From Zygaena filipendulae (lineage: Eukaryota > Arthropoda > Insecta > Lepidoptera > Zygaenidae), in NCBI GenBank assembly GCA_907165275.2, contig OU015675.1:3985501-4049500 (forward strand): a DNA stretch of 64,000 bases, in the 5' to 3' direction. The notes beneath the pieces are model-generated. The model was not told where the DNA came from, searched no databases, and saw only the letters and a list, made by a program, of their open reading frames with translations. This document shows positions 52,501 to 61,164 of this stretch, piece by piece. Positions within the stretch are counted from its first letter, which is position 1. Each line of letters starts with the position of its first letter. A program made the translations under genes and the position numbers.

Positions 52501-54969
52501 GTCACATACGGTATTTTACGGTTGCCACTAAAAATTAGCCTCGTGGTACTAGTTCCGCGGCATATGCTGAGTGCAACTTGCAAGCCACTTTGGTAGGTAC
52601 TTTGCTTATTTTATATCTTAAACTCATTCTATTCTATTTTATAATTTGGTGATTCAATAGTTCACTGACTTATTTAGGTTAATTTAGTGTTTGCCCAAAA
52701 TCCAAATATCAATAAATAAAGCAAAAATAACAAAAGAAGTAACGATTAAAAAAACATCTTACAAAAATGACAAAAGAAAACGCAAAAACGTAAAGGCGCC
52801 AAAGTCACTAGGCTTTTTGTCAAAAGATCAGAATCTTAAAATATTTCACTATTTCATTATTATCCTAGATGAATATCCTACGTAAACAGATACAAATAAT
52901 CTGTTGGAAAAAAAATACATACTTAGGTAGATACCTATTGTTTTAGACAAGCTTCGCAATGACCGGTTTTTGTTGGCGTCTCCGAAGCATCCTGTATAGT
53001 GTGCTTGTAGGCCTGCCAGCACGTTGATATTATGCATTGTCATTTTAACGATATTATCCACGGCTCTCGCCGCCGATTGGGTTTATAGCCGACTAGCTGT
53101 CCCGTGCGGTTTCACCCGCGGCAATTCCGGATTACAATATAACCTGTTTTACTCAAGGATAATGTAGCTTTCTAATGGTGAAAGAATTTTTGAAATCGGT
53201 ACAGTAGTTTTTGAGTTAAATCGTAACAAACAAACAAAAAATCAAATCTTTCCTCTTTTAATATTATAGTACTTACTTATAAATATTAGTATAGATTGAA
53301 TCATGAATATACTCAAATAAAGCGACTCGTCTACAATATGAATGTACTTTTATATATATATTTACTAGCTGTTCAGCTGTGTCCCGAGGAAACTCCGTGA
53401 AACACTTTCTTATAGCTGACTTCTACTAATTATCAATTACCTACATACCTACACACAAAATTTCACCTTCATAAATCACGCAATAATTCGAGATTTCGTG
53501 TTTTTAGTCAGTGAGTCAGTGACCATTCACTTTTAAAACTACGTAAACTTACACACAAATTGTCTGCACTCTTTGCCCGAATGACTGAATTAAAAAAAAA
53601 CTTCGTGCTTACCAATATTATACCAGAGTCACTGTAAAAATATGAACTTTCAACTGAATTCTGCTGTTTTGGGCGGGAATCAGTCATCAGTCGATCGGTC
53701 GGGATTCGGGATAAAGTTTTATATTATTAGTAGTGGTTCCTCGCCATTTCACTCACGTTAATTTCAGAGTTCCCGCGGAAATGCTGGACTAAAAATTATC
53801 GTTTCAACGTGTATGCTAAATTTCATGATGATCGATAGAGCCGTTAAAGCGTGAAAGCGTAACAAACAAACTCACATTCGCATTTAGATATAATACTTAG
53901 TGACGATGACTGTATAGATTTTAGCAGGTTTTTTTTTTAATTACAGATTAACAATAAAGAGTGGTGTAAAAAAGGACGCAAAGGTGGCAACTGCGGTGTC
54001 AAATGTGAAGGTATATTTCTTGTACTTACTTATTTATCACTCGAGTGTAGATACCTACGTAATATTGCATAGTAATATTACGAAGAATTTTCTTCCGCAA
54101 TCTATAATCAGTACTTGTATGCGAATGCGTTATCAAAGAAACACTATCTCTACAAACCATATTATTTTTAATAATTATAAATCTCTAAGGTATAGCTACC
54201 TTGAATTCTAGATCAGGTATCGCGGGTTCAATCCTTGCGTTAGGATAGTAAATATTTAAATTATGAACGTTTTGTATTTATCCTATAAGTCTGGATAATT
54301 AGTTAATTAGTAAGTACGTATTTATTTAATATGTGTTTAAAATATAAAAATGCAATGAAGATAACTATTTAGTTTTCTATAAAAAAAAAATTAGAATATC
54401 AAATGAAATAGGTAATGAACTAAACAGTTACAGTCAGCAGCAAAAATTTGTACATACACTAATAATAATTGAACTTTATTCAATTAGATTCAACGCCTGT
54501 CATAAGTCCATTACATATTTCTGATGCTTACTGTACACATAGCAGGTACAAGCTCTGCTTATTTTGGAACCGGCCCCCTTAGCCAAGTTGACAGTCTAAA
54601 ATAATCGTTGACGCATAGAAAATTATAAGGAACGAATCTTCGGATCACGGACCTAATCACGTAAAATCGTCCATTCAAAAATCAGGTTTTGCGTGACCAC
54701 GTGGTCGTTCCTATGCGTTATGTCTCCTATCCGTTAACGGTAATAGATTGTCAATCTTCAGATGGCAGTGTATGATAAAGATAATGTGCGAGGCCAAGCA
54801 GCGTTAAAACATGCAATCCTCAATGCGCGTTGCAGACTTTCTGAACGAAGATTTGACCGACGATGTGCGTTGCGCGAAGCGTATATACGACCGGATGGGG
54901 TTCAGGGCGTGGCAGGCCGCATACGCCTACTGCAAGCAGAAGACGCTGCCTGATCTATCGCGGTGTTAG
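25373..54969 (+). CDS. c-type lysozyme-like protein, four exons, catalytic Asp replaced by Ser
   Basis: Exons 25373-25517, 42516-42604, 53947-54010 and 54836-54969 join in phase (432 bp, 143 aa plus stop). Residues 1-24 are a signal peptide ending AHA, so the mature protein is about 119 aa, the usual c-type length. Family marks are RTFSRC at the mature start, WVC at 49-51, YGLFQIN at 74-80 and CAKRIY at 112-117. All eight disulphide cysteines are present (30, 51, 85, 94, 98, 112, 132, 143). Glu54 is the catalytic Glu (hen Glu35), but the position of hen Asp52 is Ser73. Classical lysozyme hydrolyses peptidoglycan outside the cell; loss of the Asp suggests a lysozyme-like protein with weak or no muramidase activity, perhaps in binding or immunity. 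A gene symbol is not justified. A possible poly(A) signal AATAAA is at 55094-55099. Confidence 0.93.
25976..26400 (-). repeat. GC-headed interspersed repeat, long diverged copy
   Basis: Begins at the (CTGT)n run TCTGTCTGTCTGTCTG and ends at head complement GAGTGAAACCGCGGGCACCA. Its middle is poorly conserved. Confidence 0.6.
26990..27360 (-). pseudogene. Decayed LINE reverse-transcriptase C-terminus
   Basis: Reading the minus strand through changes of frame gives the typical tail of insect LINE ORF2: RNRWQLRIACTL, PSYLKSRF, then AIQLWNSLLTDIRQS and FRTRVYQHLL. Several stops and frameshifts break it. It is not the same copy as the intact LINE at 35455. Confidence 0.6.
27400..28349. other. Lysozyme-like intron 1, no gene recognised
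   Basis: AT-rich intron. A region near 27515-27600 repeats GTACCGGT and its complement several times and could fold locally. Nothing coding is seen. Confidence 0.5.
28350..28570 (+). repeat. Lepidopteran interspersed repeat (ACCGACTTCAAAAAA type)
   Basis: Begins GACCGACTTCAAAAAAAAGG and contains GGCTAAACCGATTTTGATGC. I recognise this as a frequent moth and butterfly repeat. The class cannot be assigned by eye. Confidence 0.55.
28868..31550 (+). repeat. 5' LTR (2,683 bp)
   Basis: Colinear with the 3' LTR without any length difference. By eye I find only three substitutions (29601, 31189, 31306 against 35130, 40894, 41011). It contains open frames of 133 and 144 codons that resemble nothing I know. 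Near 29428 and 29688 it has tRNA A-box-like words. Promoter and poly(A) signals are expected in it but cannot be fixed by eye. Confidence 0.93.
31554..31571 (+). promoter_or_regulatory. Primer binding site
   Basis: TGGTGCCGTGACCAGGAT starts three bases after the LTR, at the place and with the TGG start expected for a tRNA-primed element. I do not assign the tRNA. Confidence 0.7.
31572..31974 (+). other. Untranslated leader of the LTR element
   Basis: AT-rich with no long frame. It leads directly into the truncated pol frame, so the normal gag start region is absent. Confidence 0.6.
32026..33927 (+). CDS. Truncated pol: RT C-terminus, RNase H and integrase
   Basis: An open frame of 633 codons; it is open from 31975 but has no ATG, so independent translation is doubtful. 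Residues 1-60 are the RT connection (LRAFLGLCNFYRRFI). RNase H follows with Asp87 (QTDSS), Glu129 and Asp197 (VADILSR), but the usual TDH reads TGH at Gly154. The integrase zinc finger has His305, His310, Cys340 and Cys343. The catalytic core has Asp372, Asp430 and Glu465, and the 35-residue step from Asp430 to Glu465 is the DD35E spacing. The RT palm with its YxDD motif, protease and gag are absent, and no env frame follows. It would need proteins from a full-length relative to move. Confidence 0.88.
   Translation: MKSIRDFPQPKKLKQLRAFLGLCNFYRRFIRDYSTLILPLCKLLKKLQAWKWGSEEQRAFELLKTRFIQTVMLHHPDFNKPYYLQTDSSGIGLAGVLYQLDDKNEMKVLGYHSRTLKGPELNWTVTEQEFYAIISSIKKFETYLRGAKFTIKTGHKALTFIKNWKLYNSRVTRWILYLEQFDYTVEHISGRQNLVADILSRYLPAGKQIQEDREKCFEILYVESADNVELKEKLNKLSELQSLDNEIKNIRERLGRISVAQCRSDRITLRCKLRDNILYYDSIETRKEVVYLPRSLVNDVIDQVHLEMGHQGAYKIIKYIRDRFYWGSLTKDVRKRVKICHICQMSKSENIKYVGPCQSILSKDIGDIVMADLYGPLPAGNLGARFIIVFQDSFSKFIKMYSLKNATGKSVLTKFKHFTEIIKPKAIMTDNGKQFISIVWKGGVRALGCKPIYTTVRNPRPNTVERVNKELGRLFRTYCRANHKSWPTILPALEELYNNSHHDSTGFTPCEIMYGESNKISFDDKLKLEREPLNLERVRNLVRENLKNASLMRRSKYDRKHRLILFQVGDLVKIRKDNRSVKDRKETKKFEFLYEGPYVVAAVPFNNVYTLHDVNTGTLKGNYNAIHLYKYYK
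33928..34382 (+). other. 3' untranslated part of the LTR element
   Basis: AT-rich sequence between the pol stop and the purine tract. No env-like frame is present. Confidence 0.6.
34383..34396 (+). promoter_or_regulatory. Polypurine tract
   Basis: A run of eight G within CTTTGGGGGGGGAT stands immediately before the 3' LTR, as expected for the plus-strand primer. Confidence 0.75.
34397..35454 (+). repeat. 3' LTR, left part
   Basis: Identical to the 5' LTR at an offset of 5,529 except one substitution seen at 35130. It ends at TGAC, where the LINE enters. Confidence 0.93.
35759..38576 (+). pseudogene. LINE ORF2: endonuclease and reverse transcriptase, one frameshift
   Basis: The frame is open from about 35593; the first in-frame ATG is at 35780. 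It encodes an AP-type endonuclease (HQN at the start, TEHW at residues 31-34, GDFN at 136-139, SDH at 199-201). A reverse transcriptase follows (FRPIS 504, GFTRGRST 541, DLSKAFD 575, GVPQGSILGP 631, catalytic FADD 663-666). The first frame stops at 37963. The thumb and C-terminal region (LVDETVFLGITL, LLWGN, LQKRAVRAI) continues in the next frame to 38576, so a one-base gain in the A run near 37955, or a two-base loss, has broken it. Nicking and target-primed reverse transcription are the family's activity; this copy should not make a full protein. Confidence 0.9.
38665..39430 (+). repeat. Tandem duplication in LINE 3' UTR
   Basis: The segment from AAGTTGTGTGCG (38665) recurs 411 bases later (39076) and stays alignable for about 350 bases, with scattered changes. 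The two units differ more from each other than the LTRs do, so the duplication is older than this insertion. Confidence 0.85.
39631..41255 (+). repeat. 3' LTR, right part
   Basis: Resumes at GAGTTTCGTTG and matches 29926-31550 at an offset of 9,705. Substitutions are seen at 40894 and 41011. Ends GTTACA followed by the ACTT duplication. Confidence 0.93.
41260..42515. other. Lysozyme-like intron 1, distal part
   Basis: No gene. The 41,600-42,110 stretch is of normal complexity and lacks the repeat families seen elsewhere; the rest is AT-rich. Confidence 0.5.
42516..42604 (+). CDS. Lysozyme-like exon 2: active-site exon
   Basis: Acceptor CGTATTTCAG completes Trp49. The exon carries Cys51, catalytic Glu54 and the altered Ser73 before YGLFQ. 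Donor CAG|GTGAGA, phase 0. Confidence 0.92.
42753..43098 (+). mobile_element. Mariner-like MITE (CAACGTGTTAATGAATTAAC ends), copy 1
   Basis: The right end CACGTTG|TA is intact; the left end is mutated (CTTTGTGTTAATG). The interior has ACACCCCATTTAAAAA, a GC-rich CGCTACGCTCGCGCCTACCG block and AAATATTGTATTATAAATAA, shared with 57830-58159. It lies in lysozyme-like intron 2. Confidence 0.8.
43402..43736 (-). mobile_element. Mariner-like MITE, copy 2, inverted
   Basis: The left end CAACGTGTTAATCAATTGAC is preceded by TA. The interior is the complement of copy 1 (GGTTATATTTTTTCATTTTT, GTGCGGGCGTAGCGCTTG). With copy 1 it forms an inverted pair 303 bp apart. Confidence 0.8.
43737..45263. other. 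Lysozyme-like intron 2, no gene recognised
   Basis: AT-rich, no recognisable repeat apart from short A/T runs. No coding frame is supported. Confidence 0.5.
45264..45330 (+). repeat. GC-headed repeat, head only
   Basis: TGTGCCCCGCAGTTTCACAC followed by GAATTCCCGCGGGAACTCC, then lost. Confidence 0.6.
45632..45806. mobile_element. Small fold-back MITE (about 175 bp)
   Basis: Arms with TTTCGCAAAA, AACACGGATAATTAGACA and the complement AACACGGACAATTAGACA align over most of their length. The outer ends GGTAGCTATGTCG and the complement GGTATAGCGTATT are less alike. Confidence 0.6.
46316..46780 (+). repeat. Lepidopteran interspersed repeat (AGGGTTCCGTACCCAAAGGG type)
   Basis: Contains AGGGTTCCGTACCCAAAGGG, CACCAGGCTGTATCTCATGA and the end GACTCGCACTTGGCCGGCTT. 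I know this set as a very frequent moth and butterfly repeat, probably a LINE 3' end; the class is not proven here. Confidence 0.7.
46781..50546. other. Lysozyme-like intron 2, no confirmed gene
   Basis: Holds two open frames of uncertain meaning: 168 codons at 48283-48789 (+) and 89 codons at 47509-47778 (-). It also has a CACCCCGCA-rich low-complexity patch at about 49548-49610. The rest is AT-rich. Confidence 0.5.
50547..51050 (+). repeat. GC-headed repeat, expanded or interrupted copy
   Basis: Head TGTGCCCCGCGGTTTCGAAA; the tail-side block AAATCGGTCCAGCCATTCTC lies near 50980, leaving extra AT-rich DNA between them. Confidence 0.5.
51051..53091. other. Lysozyme-like intron 2, no gene recognised
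   Basis: AT-rich. A lysine-rich frame at 52691-52885 follows from A-rich DNA. A short GGTGTTCCATTAATACCACA-like patch near 52404 may be a repeat remnant. Confidence 0.45.
53092..53297 (+). repeat. GC-headed interspersed repeat
   Basis: Head TGTCCCGTGCGGTTTCACCC, tail AATATTAGTATAGAT. Confidence 0.65.
53733..53900 (+). repeat. Diverged GC-headed repeat next to exon 3
   Basis: CTCGCCATTTCACTCACG head and the ATGCTAAATTTCATGATGAT and CGTAACAAACAAACTCAC blocks. It ends less than 60 bases before the acceptor of exon 3. Confidence 0.55.
53947..54010 (+). CDS. Lysozyme-like exon 3
   Basis: A poly-T tract and AATTACAG precede INNKEWC. The exon carries Cys85, 94 and 98 and ends on donor G|GTATAT in phase 1. 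Confidence 0.9.
54574..54762. repeat. Fold-back MITE family copy in lysozyme-like intron 3
   Basis: Left CCCCCTTAGCCAAGTTGACA is well kept and the internal CGTGACCACGTGGTCGTTCC is a small palindrome. The right end (TGTCAATCTTCAGATGG) has drifted. Confidence 0.55.
54836..54969 (+). CDS. Lysozyme-like exon 4 with stop
   Basis: Acceptor CGCGTTGCAG rebuilds Asp100. The frame gives DFLNEDLTDDVRCAKRIY, then Cys132 and the terminal SRC-stop. The out-of-frame opening 54762-54953 over this region is a shadow. Confidence 0.92.
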
Positions 54970-55093
54970 TGTCGACCTTGTCAAACATTTTATAAGATTT
55001 ATACGTCATAAACTATGGTCATAAATTATGCTCCATGCACAGTTGAGATGGGCATGATGACTAATTTTTAATGTTCAGTCCGTCTTGTAGATT

Positions 55094-55099
55094 AATAAA
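55094..55099 (+). terminator. Possible poly(A) signal of the lysozyme-like gene
   Basis: AATAAA lies 125 bases after the stop codon, a plausible 3' UTR length. No cleavage site can be proven from sequence alone. Confidence 0.5.
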
Positions 55100-55844
55100 A
55101 AATATTGGACACCAATTTTTCCCTTTTTTTTACATAATCACAAAATAACGGCGATACATTAAGTTAAAATTCCGTGTGACGTCACACCTAGGTACCTACA
55201 CTTAATATTTAGTTATGACGTCGCGAACCTCCTATTCCTAAACTTTAAAGCGTTTTATCTAAATATCGAAAAACAAAAAATACTTGTCTATCATTTTTTT
55301 ACTATCGAATGTATCGAACTGATGGACTAAATAGGATTTTTATTTTTATACCTTGTCATCATGTCCATTTGTGTGTGGCAATTGAGTCTGATATTATAAT
55401 TAGATATTATTATAATAAAACTCACCAAATTCATGCTTCTAACACTTTAATTCAACAATCTTGAACCAACATACACTGGGTATAACATCAAGGTTGAAAT
55501 GTGAAATCTTTTATAGGCATAAGTCAAAATTAAGTGTATCGCATAACGGCTGGACCGGGAATAGTTATTTTTTATAATTTTCGGTATGAATAGTGTGAAT
55601 AAGGTTTTTGGAATAAGGTATACCTACTGGAAAAGTTATCCGAAAAATTATGAATTTAGAGAATAATTTAAAGTACTTTTTTCCATGGGATGACAAGAAA
55701 ATCTAATTGACCAGACAGACGGTGGTCTGTCAGGTTATTCCATATTGTCATGTTGGTCAAACTGTATTCTAGCTTCTTCATTTGAATTACAAGCATCCAA
55801 ATAGACTCATAGTTAACTGGTTCTTACATGTATATACATACTAG

Positions 55845-56042
55845 CTGTGCACCGCGGTTTCATCCCCGATAATTTAGGAGTTCCCGTGGGAATTTGAGGA
55901 TAAAAAGTACCCTATGTCCTTTTCTGTACCCCTGACAACGTGCATGTCAAGTTTCATCCAAATCTGTTCAGCCGTTTTTGCGTGATTGAGTAACAAACAT
56001 CCAAATATCCACACTTTCACATTTATAATATTAGTAGGATTA
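55845..56042 (+). repeat. GC-headed interspersed repeat, well-kept copy
   Basis: Head TGTGCACCGCGGTTTCATCC, then CCCTATGTCCTTTTCTGTAC and tail CACATTTATAATATTAGTAG. It is the same subtype as the copy at 10746-10940. Confidence 0.75.
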
Positions 56043-56557
56043 TTTTATAAATCACTAGATATAATATTATGTGCGATTAATGTATGCAAAAAAGATGTTA
56101 TTTGAACTTTGAAACCACCAATGTGTTCATTTTACTTAGATATTAAGTAAATAGATTAGAGTTAAGATCCTCAAAGTTTTGTTGTGTACTACATACCTGA
56201 AGAGGTACTGAAATTATTTTTATAAGTTTAACAGATATAAGTAACTTATCCATATTTTTAATAATTTATTTTAAAAAAATCAGAAATATTAAAGTTTTTA
56301 ATAAATAAATATTTTATTGGTATAATATTTTAATTCATCTCTTTCTTCGTATATCTCTGTAGTTCCAAAGACCACGAGAACAAAGTGTCTCCCTCGAGAT
56401 AAAAAAAGTGTGAATGAACACATTCTTAACATGGTCTTTTTTTAAACTTAAGGTCAATACTTATTAGTCTTAAGGCTAAATTGTATATCATTTAAGAAAA
56501 ATAAATTCACTCTGTAAAGTCTTTATTTAAGTAATAACTTGATCGTCTCTATCTTCC

Positions 56558-57262
56558 ATATTCTAATATATATAAATCACGTGTCACGTTGTTTGTCCGC
56601 GATGGACTCCGAAACTACGAAACGGATTTTGATAAAATTCTGCAACCATTTATAATATGGTCCAACTTAAAAGATAGGATAGTTTTTATCCCGGAATTCC
56701 CTCGGGAACTGAAGAACATAGAGTAATTTTTTCCCGAAACCTCCGCGGGAACTCTGAAATTACCGCGGATGAAATCGCGGGGGACAGCTAGTACTTATAT
56801 AAAATCCTTTGTCCTGAATGACTGATGGATCAACGCCCAGGCTAAACCGCTGATCGTAGAGACCTGAAACTTAGAGGATGTGTTCTTTGTATGACGTAGA
56901 CATCCGATAAGAAAGGATTTTTGAAAATTCAACCCCTAAGGGGATGAAAAGGGGTTGCAAAGTTTGTATGGAACAATTCCGCGGGAACTTCGAAATTATC
57001 GCGGGTGAATGAAACCGCGTGGGGCAGCAGCTAGTATAGTATAAACAAAGTCGCTTCCCGCCGTCTGTTCCTTTGCAAGCTTAGATCTTTTGAACTACCC
57101 AACGGATTTTAATGGGGTTGAAAACTTCAGCTCTATAATTAAATAGAGTGATTCAAGAGGAAGGTTTAGATATTGTGTTGTATTGTTTAAATATGATGAT
57201 ACTTGTTCAAGATGTCGGAATAAATCAAAAATGCTCCCGTGCGAAACCGGGGCGGGTCACTA
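56558..57262 (-). repeat. Three GC-headed repeat copies in a row
   Basis: Three heads in complement orientation end near 56793, 57035 and 57262. The second carries the CTGAATGACTGATGGATCAA subtype sequence, shared with 60870-61110. Confidence 0.7.
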
Positions 57263-57829
57263 GGTTTAGTATAACTTTATCACCTTGAGCCTTAACTAAT
57301 CAAGCGCCGCTGCAGGCGCTGCATGCCTGCATCGGCAACATGGAAGATAAAGTTTCCGTTTATCTAGTTACTAAGTTATACTTAAATCACTTTAGTTAAC
57401 GTAAGAAATTGTAGAGCACAATTTTCCAGTAACTTATTAACGTTAGTGAGAACATTTCAGATATCGCTAGGCATCCAGAACGGCGCCATAGAGTGTATCT
57501 ATGGTTACTGTTTATTTAAACATGTAGACATAAATAAGGAAACATTGATGTGAGATAGATGTACATACATGTTAGTTATACCTATTTACAATGCGTATGG
57601 GTGAGTTCATGAGAAGTCATGGAATTACACTGAAGGTGGTCTGTGCATGTTTTGGCGGCATTTGAGCAAAATAAAAGACAGTTTTAGTTCTTTGTTTTAC
57701 AAATTAGTTTACCGTGGTTAATATTGTGTAGACGTGGGGAAATATGCATAATAGTGATGAACAGTGTGTGGAAACAGTGAAATAAGAATGATAATGGGGT
57801 GTTTGCTGAGAGGTTATCATTTTACTATA
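57263..57829. other. Intergenic, no gene recognised
   Basis: Contains a GCGCCGCTGCAGGCGCTGCA patch near 57303. No coding evidence. Confidence 0.45.
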
Positions 57830-58159
57830 CAACGTGTTAATGAATTAACTGAAAACCTGATACACCCCATTTAAAAAGATAAACAATAATATGATTAAAA
57901 TTAATACTTTAAAAGTTATTCAACATTAGTTTGGAGGTGACCTATCTACGAAATTCCAAGCGCTACGCCCGCGCCTACCGGTTCAAATTTTTCGCTGCGG
58001 GCGGCGTAGGTACGCGCCAAATATTGTATTATAAATAATTTAGACATGGGCTAGTAAAGATGAAAAAATATAACCTATATTAAAACATAGTGCGATCGAT
58101 TTGCTAGTTGATTCTGAGCAAACTACTTTCTAGTTTTCAGTTAATTCATTAACACGTTG
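57830..58159 (+). mobile_element. Mariner-like MITE, copy 3 (330 bp), TA target duplication
   Basis: The best-kept copy: 27-bp inverted ends starting CAACGTGTTAATGAATTAAC on the left and its complement on the right, with TA directly outside both ends. It has no room for a transposase, so it must have moved with a Tc1/mariner enzyme in trans (inference). Confidence 0.88.
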
Positions 58160-58199
58160 TATAACTTCGTACAAAGCATCCAATTAAGGTCCAACTGCG

Positions 58200-58425
58200 A
58201 AGAATTAGAATAGAATAGAATAGAATATTTTTTTACATATATTGCGCAACAGACACACACAAGGTTTACAAACTAAATAACAAAATCACAAACAAATTCA
58301 TTACAAACTAAACTTAAAAAAACAATATTGGTTGGCTGGTTTTGGTCGCGGTGTGTCTCTGCTGCTGCAAATGGCAGCTGACTCAGCATATGCTGAGGAT
58401 GGGAACCCTCAGCGCTGGTTTAATT
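58200..58425 (-). repeat. LINE-like 3' tail fragment
   Basis: Starts with (TAGAA)n at about 58205-58227 and contains CAGCTGACTCAGCATATGCT, also present inside the MITE at 15608-16000. Orientation is inferred from the tail lying at the left. Confidence 0.45.
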
Positions 58426-58570
58426 ACTTCCAGAAGTTCCAGTAAAGCATGAAAAAGGCATCTAACCAATGCATTTTGATGTAAATAACTTCAGAAGAAA
58501 AAATAAATAATTGAATTGGCTGTAAAGAATAGAGTTTTACAAGCTGAGGATAGGGTACCTATACTTATAA

Positions 58571-59030
58571 TCCTAATCGCTGTTCTCTAAGGTTTCACCC
58601 GCGTTAATGTAAGGATATTTAGGTTAGTATATTCCGAGATATATTTTTTTCTGTACCTACTCTTGACAACGTGTTGTATGCAAAATGTAAAGTCGTTTCA
58701 CCCGTGCTAATTTCGGAATCCCCGTGGGAATTTCAGGATGAAAAGTAGCCTATTTATTTATTTATTTATAGAAATTTCACTGTAAATACAGGTAAGTACC
58801 CAATGGATTACAGCGTTAGATAGTCCGATTGACTTAGAAACATAATGGCATTTGCAACCACTGTTGATAAACTGTCGGCAAATATATCAGTGTCAGGTGA
58901 GTAGGCGAGCAGTGCGTTCAGTAAGTCCGTACCCCTGAAAACATGTACTTATGCAAAATTGAATGATGATCGGTTGAGCCGTTAAGGTGTGAAGGCGTAA
59001 CAAACAAACAAACTCACTTTCGCATTTAAG
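58571..59030 (+). repeat. Two diverged GC-headed repeat copies
   Basis: Heads near 58588 (AAGGTTTCACCCGCG) and 58693 (GTCGTTTCACCCGTGC). The tail block CGTAACAAACAAACAAACTC lies near 58998, and an AT-rich insertion starts near 58755. Confidence 0.55.
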
Positions 59031-60022
59031 TGTTTTCAGTATAGCCTGCTATTCAGAAGATAAACCAATACACTTATAGGAAAGAGCAAGAAAGAAGTAG
59101 AAATAGTTTCAAAAACTAAGAGACACGCTTTAAGAATAAACTGGATTAAAAACAACTGCTGGATGGAGTTGCGTCATCTAATTCCAGCCCTCTTCCGGCT
59201 CTATCATCATATCCGCTCCATCCATGTCATAATAATATTGCATTTTCATCCGAACTACATATAGGTAAGTACATAAGTATAGTTTCATATTGAGACGGCA
59301 ATTAGAGGTAGGATAAAATTGACTTGAAAAAAAGTGATAGCATTTTATTATACTGTCGGTTATTTACGTGAAGGCTGAAGCTAATATAAAGCGTGTAAAA
59401 TACAGTTAAAAGAGGAAATTCTAATAAACTCAAAGCACATCGGCGCGCTCAGTTGGATCCGCCGCCTACGCTCATCGCTGTGCATATGCAAATATTTGCG
59501 ATAACAAAACGTGCAGGCGTTTCTAGCTCTACTATTTTAGTTTTTACTGTTCACAGAAGGAGAGTAGCCAGCAATAACAACTGCAGCAGCCAGAGATAGT
59601 TATGTAGTCTAAATAGTGCCAAAGACATTTCTTGTTTAACGAACAAGTGAATCGTATTTTGTTGCGGTATTTTGCATAATGACAATATTGATTTTAATAC
59701 AATATTATGATATCTGCATATTTTATTATCTGTGATAATTATCTGTAGTAACAAATTGACAACATTATTATTCCATCTTGTATTATATGTGACTGGCTGA
59801 ATTAACTATCGCTCTACGTGTGATATCTCTATGGTTCGTAAGCAGGTATTCTATAGATACCTACCTGAACTTTATGAAAATAAAAAATGGATTTTCGCGG
59901 TGCGATCCGCGCTCGTCAGAAATGCAGACGCGACGCTCCCGATATTGCTCGGTGCGCTAAGGTGCTGCGAAATACTCGTAGGTAAGTATAGCTACCTAAT
60001 TGGATATTATTTATTTTCTACT

Positions 60023-60215
60023 AGGTGTTCCCCTCGGTTTCACCCGCGTTTCGGAGATTTAAAATCGGAGATCTTGAGGGAATTATGGGATAAAAGTGCC
60101 CTATTTCCGTTTCTATATCTAATACAATACAACGTGTATGCACCATTTCATGATGATCGGTTGAGCCGTTAAGGCGTGAAAGCGTAACAAACAAACAAAC
60201 TCACCTTCCAATTTA
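60023..60215 (+). repeat. GC-headed interspersed repeat
   Basis: Head TGTTCCCCTCGGTTTCACCC, tail block AAAGCGTAACAAACAAACAA. Confidence 0.7.
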
Positions 60216-60869
60216 CATTTTAAAGTACTTAGGTAAGTACCTAAAAAATTTGTTAGTAAAATAATTAAAGAAAATCGAATTCACTACTTAGATAGTCATT
60301 GCATTTCTTGTGTAATTGGATGAGTAGGTATTCAACCAAATAAAATATTGTCATTATGCATTCCCTGTGATAATGACGTGATGTGATGACGAAAGAAAAC
60401 ACTTTTTGGTTTCATAAATTTAAAAAAATGGTACCCACCTACATAGGTATATCATTAGTTTCTGATACCAGCTAGGTATTCTATAGAAAAGGCAAATAGT
60501 GGCTATTAACCTGTCTCTAAACTTAGGTACACAATTTTTTACAACTATACATTTAACGACACTTATTAAAAGAAAAATTACTAATAGTATAATTAAAAGT
60601 ATATAGTAATTAGTACAGTGCTTAAGAACGATCCTTTAATCACAGCACGAAAGCGAATTGCAAACTTTTTGTCGATTAATTGTGCGGAAATCACGTAGAG
60701 ATAAATGCACTAAAACTTCTGCCTATTAACTAAAAAAAACAATTTGAGCGAATTAATATAAGGTACCTACATAAAACGTAATTACATATTATATACTTTT
60801 ATATTATCTAAAAAATCGTGATAACAATGTACCTAAACAATCTATAGGTATACCTACATAATATAACAT

Positions 60870-61110
60870 GCTTTGTTCTGAATGACTGACTGACGGATTA
60901 ATGCACAGCCTAAACTGCTGATCGTATAGAGACGAAACTTGGAGGCTGTGTTCTTTGTATGACGTAGCCATCTGATAAGAAAGGATTTTCCAAAATTCTA
61001 TCCTTAAGGAGGTGAAAGAGGCCCCCCTCTTTTAAAGTAAATTTTGTGTGGAACTATTTCGCGGGAACTCCGAAATCATCGCGGGTGAAACCGCGTGGCA
61101 CAGCTAGTAC
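60870..61110 (-). repeat. GC-headed interspersed repeat (GACTGACTGACGG subtype)
   Basis: Complement copy from TTGTTCTGAATGACTGACTG to GTGAAACCGCGTGGCACAGC, the same subtype as the middle copy at 56558-57262. Confidence 0.7.
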
Positions 61111-61164
61111 ATTATAACTTTATAATTAATTTGCTTAATCTTATCTTGGTGACACGACGCAACT

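Noticed and set aside
54762..54953. 63-codon frame over lysozyme-like exon 4
   Set aside because: It is out of frame with the conserved lysozyme C-terminus, which needs the acceptor before 54836.
25373..54969. Lysozyme-like gene as a pseudogene
   Set aside because: All four exons have good splice sites and compatible phases with no stop. The Asp to Ser change occurs in an otherwise intact fold.
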